Below, in pieces: positions 58,995-64,000 of a stretch of 64,000 nucleotides of DNA. The DNA is from Liolophura sinensis. Lineage: Eukaryota; Mollusca; Polyplacophora; Chitonida; Chitonidae. Position numbers and translations under genes: made by a program. Position 1 is the stretch's first letter, and each line of letters opens with the position of its first letter. The notes under the pieces are model-generated. The model was not told where the DNA came from. It saw only the letters and a list, made by a program, of their open reading frames with translations, and made no database searches. The stretch is taken from positions 94,483,805-94,547,804 of the forward strand of contig NC_088295.1 of the NCBI RefSeq assembly GCF_032854445.1. The letters run 5' to 3'.

Positions 58995-59417
58995 ATGAAT
59001 GCTGTTCCACACATTCCACGGACAGTTCCCTGTTACTACAGGAATTGCTATTCTGTTAAAAGACTAGCTGGTTGAATGAAGTTTGCGGCCTGAGTCTTTT
59101 AGCACCACACAGAGCTATTTACATTTGCCTGTGTGAACAGTTGAATGAGTGTTATGCGTGGTACATTTGACAACTACTGATGCAGAAAACTCTCTCTGAA
59201 GAGTCTTCTCAATGACCCACCATTCTGTGTGATATTTGAAATTGCTGAAAACCAGAGCACCCTCAGTACTGTATGCTGTATATGTATGTGTGGGCTTTTA
59301 AGCCTTATTACAAGGAGTCATTAGGTGTGTGTACACATACTGTGCCTTGTTGTAGCATGCTGTCTTTGCTGACAGATTGCTGCTATCACCTAAGCGTCAT
59401 GCTGAAATCACCATATG
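58995..59417. other. Unique spacer, no gene seen
   Basis: Non-repetitive; short frames only. Confidence 0.5.
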
Positions 59418-59487
59418 GTGTCACCCCACCCAATCACATTATACTGACACTGGACCAACCAGTCCTGTTTCCATGGTCTAACCTAAC
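59418..59487 (+). mobile_element. Single dispersed copy of the 42-bp unit with its flank
   Basis: TGTCACCCCACCCAATCACA, TTATACTGACACTGGACCAA, CCAGTCCTGTTTCCATGGTC and TAACCT follow the same order as the right end of the 53.3-54.75 kb array, about 4.7 kb away. Confidence 0.75.
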
Positions 59488-59884
59488 ATATGACTGTAAA
59501 TGCATGTACTGATTATACTGTTTTTAAGCTAAACATGCCTGGTTAGTTTTGATTCCCTTCACGCCACTGTTCATGCATGTGTGACGGGAATGTTAGGTTT
59601 TGTTTTATATTATATATATTTGTGAAATATATTTTAACAATTTCCCCCCCCCCCCCCCAAATTTGTATTTGCACTATAATCATGTATTGTCACCATTGTT
59701 AAAAACATATAGTGTTTTCTTGATGAATAAGTACACTGGCAGACCATGAAAATTGTTAGTATGTCATGTATGTTCAGGTATGGTGACAGATGTAATACTG
59801 TTTGCCGATGTGTGCTGATTGACAGTGTGATGGGAGAGCGTATGAATGCAGCAGCTAGAGTGTGCAGGTATTTGGAGAATGTTA
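59488..59884. other. Spacer with poly(C) run
   Basis: A/T-rich except for the C run. No coding support. Confidence 0.5.
59644..59658. repeat. Poly(C) run
   Basis: About 15 C between TTT and AAATTTG. Confidence 0.9.
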
Positions 59885-61682
59885 AGTGGCCTGGCTGCAG
59901 TGACAATGCATCCACAGCTTAGTGACCTGGCTGCAGTGACAATACATGCACACCTCAGTGACCTGGCTGCAGTGACAATACCTGCACGCCTCAGTGGCCT
60001 GGCTGTAGTGACAATATATGCGCATCTCAGTGACCTGGCTGCAGTGACAATACATGCACACCTCAGTGGCCTGGCTGCAGTGACAATACCTGCACGCCTC
60101 AGTGGCCTGGCTGTAGTGACAATATATGCACACCTCAGTGACCTGGCTGCAGTGACAATACATGCACACCCCAGTGGCTGGCTGTAGTGACAATACATGC
60201 ACATCTCAGTGACCTGGCTGGACAATGCATGCACATCTCAGTGACCTGGCTGCAGTGACAATATATGCACACCCCAGTGGCTGGCTGCAGTGACAATACC
60301 TGCACGCCTCAGTGGCCTGGCTGTAGTGACAATACATGCACATCTCAGTGACCTGGCTGTAGTGACAATACATGCACATCTCAGTGGCCTGGCTGCAGTG
60401 ACAATACATGCACATCTCAGTGACCTGGCTGTAGTGACAATATATGCACATCTCAGTGACCTGGCTGTAGTGACAATACATGCACATCTCAGTGACCTGG
60501 CTGCAGTGACAATATATGCACACCCCAGTGGCTGGCTGCAGTGACAATACATGCACATCTCAGTGACCTGGCTGTAGTGACAATACATGCACATCTCAGT
60601 GACCTGGCTGCAGTGACAATACAGGCACACCTCAGTGACCTGGCTGCAGTGACAATATATGCACACCCCAGTGGCTGGCTGCAGTGACAATACATGCACA
60701 TCTCAGTGACCTGGCTACAGTGACAATACATGCACACCTCAGTGGCCTGGCTGCAGTGACAATACCTGCACACCTCAGTGGCCTGGCTATAGTGACAATA
60801 TATGCACACCTCAGTGACCTGGCTGTAGTGACAATACATGCACATCTCAGTGACCTGGCTGCAGTGACAATACATGCACACCTCAGTGGCCTGGCTGCAG
60901 TGACAATACAGGCACACCTCCATGGCCTGGCTGTAGTGACAGTATATGCACACCTCAGTGACCTGGCTGCAGTGACAATATATGCACACCTCAGTGGCTG
61001 GCTGCAGTGACAATACATGCACACCTCAGTGACCTGGCTGTAGTGACAATATATGCCCACCTCAGTGACCTGGCTGTAGTGACAATATGTGCACACCTCA
61101 GTGGCCTGGCTGTAGTGACAATATATGCACACCCCAGTGACCTGGCTGTAGTGACAATATATGCCCACCTCAGTGACCTGGCTGTAGTGACAATATGTGC
61201 ACACCTCAGTGACCTGGCTGTAGTGACAATATGTGCACACCTCAGTGGCCTGGCTGTAGTGACAATATATGCACACCTCAGTGGCTGGCTGCAGTGACAA
61301 TACATGCACACCTCAGTGACCTGGCTGTAGTGACAATATATGCCCACCTCAGTGACCTGACTGTAGTGACAATATGTGCACACCTCAGTGGCCTGGCTGT
61401 AGTGACAATATATGCACACCCCAGTGACCTGGCTGCAGTGACAATATATGCACACCTCATTGACCTGGCTGCAGTGACAATACATGCACACCTCAGTGGC
61501 TGCCTGCATTGGCAATACAGGCACACCTCATTGACCTGGCTGTAGTAACAGTACATCCACACCTCAGTGGCCTGGCTGTAGTGACAATTTATGCACACCT
61601 CAGTGACCTGGCTGTGGTGACAATATATGCACACCTCAGTGACCTGGCTGTGGTGACAGTATGTGCACACCTCAGTGACCTG
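59885..61682. repeat. Minisatellite, 36-bp unit, about 50 copies
   Basis: The unit is CAGTGACCTGGCTGCAGTGA followed by CAATACATGCACACCT. CAGTGAC occurs twice per unit. Units with GGCTGGCTG are 1-2 bp shorter and shift the open frame, which explains the overlapping long minus-strand frames here. Confidence 0.98.
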
Positions 61683-62217
61683 CTGGGACCATCGGAAGCT
61701 ACTGATACATGTGCATAGGTGGAGAATCTTACACCCCTCCCCGCCCCCCCCCCATCATGATAGATGGCCTCCTCCATGGATTTTACATCCCTCACAATAT
61801 TTATAACCCACAGCTTAGAAAGCCACCACTTCACAGCAGTTGTTGGATGTTTTTTGCCAGCTCAAGCACAAATGCGCATGGTGATGCATATTGATAAGCT
61901 CGCCTTAAAATAGCTGAGCTCTGTGGCCAGCCTTGAGTGGATAAGCTTATGTTCTCTCTCATCATGTGCAGTCTAACTTCAGAGTCAGTGTGTAGCGCAA
62001 GTGTACTGAGTATGTAATTCGAGCAGCAAATGTGCATCTGCTGATGTACTGTTGTTATTTTCTGCTGGTTACCTTATGTCATCAATAATTTATGTACATT
62101 TAGGGATATAAATGTTAAGACTGTTCCTCTTCCAATGATCAAGATTTTTACATCACTACATGATAGTAGTTTGTTTACCTTGAATTATGTGATGCTGTTG
62201 GTACAGATGAGCACTTA
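61683..62217. other. Unique spacer, no gene seen
   Basis: Contains a C-rich patch at about 61,738-61,753. Otherwise plain unique sequence. Confidence 0.5.
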
Positions 62218-63880
62218 ATGCTGAGGTAACGTCTATACCTGTACGTTACTACTGGTATGTCAATCTCAGTATTTCCATAACCGCCACTGATACAAATGAG
62301 CACTGAATGTTAAGGTAACATCTATACTGGTATGTCACTGAATGTTAAGGTAACATCTATACTGGTATGTCAATCTCAGTATTTCCATAACCGTCACTGA
62401 TACAGATGAGGACTCAGTGTTCAGGTAACGTCTATATTGGTATGTCACTCTCATTATTTCCATAACCGTCACTGATACAGATGAGCACGTAAGGTAACAT
62501 CTGTACTGGTATGTCAATCTCAGTATTTCCATAACCGTCACTGATACAGATGAGCACTGAATGTTAAGGTAACGTCTATACCGGTATGTCAATCTCAGTA
62601 TTTCCATTATCGTGACTGATACAGATGAGCACTGAATGTTAAGGTAACGTCTATACTGGTATGTCAATCTCAGTATTTCCATAACCGTGACTGATACAGA
62701 TGAGCACTGAATGTTAAGGTAACATCTATACTGGTATGTCAATCTCAGTATTTCCATAACCGTGACTGATACAGATGAGCACTGAATGTTAAGGTAACGT
62801 CTATACTGGTATGTCAATCTCAGTATTTCCATTACCGTCACTGATACAGATGAGCACTGAATGTTAAGGTAACGTCTATACTGGTATGTCACTGAATGTT
62901 AAGGTAACATCTATACCGGTATGTCAATCTCAGTATTTCCATAACCGTCACTGATACAGATGAGCACTGAATGTTAAGGTAACGTCTATACTGGTATGTC
63001 AATCTCAGTATTTCCATTATCGTGACTGATACAGATGAGCACTGAATGTTAAGGTAACGTCTATACTGGTATGTCAATCTCAGTATTTCCATAACCGTGA
63101 CTGATACAGATGAGCACTGAATGTTAAGGTAACATCTATACTGGTATGTCAATCTCAGTATTTCCATAACCGTCACTGAAACAGATGAGCACTGAATGTT
63201 AAGGTAACGTCTATACTGGTATGTCACTGAATGTTAAGGTAACGTCTATACTGGTATGTCAATCTCAGTATTTCCATAACCGTCACTGATACAGATGAGC
63301 ACTGATGTTAAGGTAACATCTATACTGGTATGTCAATCTCAGTATTTCCATTACCGTCACTGATACAGATGAGCACTGAATGTTAAGGTAACGTCTATAC
63401 TGGTATGTCAATCTCAGTATTTCCATAACCGTCACTGATACAGATGAGCACTGAATGTTAAGGTAACGTCTATACTGGTATGTCAATCTCAGTATTTCCA
63501 TTACCGTCACTGATACAGATGAGAACTGAATATTAAGTTAACATCTATACTGGTACGTCACCCTCAGTATTTCCATTACCGTCACTGATACAGATGAGTA
63601 CTGAATGTTAAGGTAACGTCTATACTGGTATGTCACTGAATGTTAAGGTAACGTCTATACTGGTATGTCGCCCTCAGTATTTCCATTACCGTCACTGATA
63701 CAGATGAGCACTGATGTTAAGGTAATGTCTATACTGGTATGTCACTGAATGTTAAGGTAACGTCTATACTGGTATGTCACCCTCAGTATTTCCATTACCG
63801 TCACTGATACAGATGAGCACTGATGTTAAGGTAACATCTATAGTGTAAATCAATCTCAGTACTTCCATAACTGTCACTGA
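62218..63880. repeat. Composite minisatellite, 75-bp unit with optional 33-bp insert
   Basis: The 75-bp unit contains TCAATCTCAGTATTTCCATA, ACCGTCACTGATACAGATGA and GCACTGAATGTTAAGGTAAC. At several places the last third (ACTGAATGTTAAGGTAACG plus TCTATACTGGTATGTC) is duplicated, giving 108-bp units. Confidence 0.97.
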
Positions 63881-64000
63881 TACTGGAGTTCTAACAGCAT
63901 TCATTTGCTGCCAATGAACCACTTGATATGATGTAGACCTGTCTTTCTCAGATATTCTTTGGTTCCCAAGGATTCACATTGGTTAGCGACATGTTTGGGT

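Noticed and set aside
59764-61834. Long histidine/cysteine-containing frames (YCHCSQ repeats) resembling zinc-binding repeats
   Set aside because: The pattern is the 36-bp array; frames overlap in two phases because some units are 1-2 bp short.
62335-63510. Minus-strand frames with TYQYRRYLNIQCSSVSVTVM repeats
   Set aside because: 75-bp tandem units, broken wherever a unit has lost bases; no start or splice context.

Overview
This is a 64 kb piece of an animal nuclear genome, most likely from a mollusc. That assignment rests on an intron-rich, strongly conserved eukaryotic gene and on several copies of a dispersed tRNA-derived SINE-like element. I recall the element's core (a tail starting with an ATTTATTT-like tract and GACTGGTGTTTTACGCC, then a CATTATGGTGGGAGGAAAC-like block) as widespread in mollusc genomes; no database search was possible.

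Genes. The one securely identified gene is on the minus strand: ARCN1, the delta subunit of the COPI coatomer. Its coding exons run from about 17.2 or 16.96 kb down to 5.87 kb. Eleven exons can be placed to the base with GT/AG borders, matching phases and a continuous protein. With a tentative ATG-only first exon the product is about 509 residues, close to the usual family length of about 510. On the plus strand there are four short candidate first coding exons (start codon followed by a splice donor) at 19,997, 26,164, 38,991 and 50,285. All four stop in the same codon phase, so they could be alternative first exons of one large gene whose common exons lie beyond 64 kb. The product is not recognised.

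Repeats. About 45% of the window is tandem repeat: at least 32 separate minisatellite arrays with units from 17 to 83 bp, nearly all with unrelated units. The largest are a 35-bp array of about 93 copies (28.05-31.29 kb), a 49-bp array of about 55 copies in the last ARCN1 intron (6.24-8.96 kb), a 30-bp array of about 68 copies in another ARCN1 intron (13.95-16.01 kb), a 36-bp array (59.9-61.7 kb), an 83-bp array (0.8-2.46 kb), a 75-bp composite array (62.2-63.9 kb) and a 42-bp array (53.3-54.75 kb). Almost all long open frames in the window come from arrays whose period is a multiple of 3 (or cycles through frames) and are not genes.

Layout: 0-2.5 kb arrays; 2.5-5.9 kb unique DNA with a SINE copy and the ARCN1 3' side; 5.9-17.2 kb ARCN1 with four intronic arrays or duplications; 17.2-20.1 kb promoter-like unique DNA; 20-64 kb mostly arrays separated by 0.3-2 kb of unique sequence, with the candidate plus-strand first exons spaced through it. 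Two arrays show how they began: the 28-bp array at 41.66-42.28 kb grew from the core of a SINE copy, and the 42-bp array at 53.3-54.75 kb grew from a second dispersed element that sits inside an older 21-bp array. No rRNA, tRNA gene, CRISPR, virus-like or bacterial gene cluster was found.
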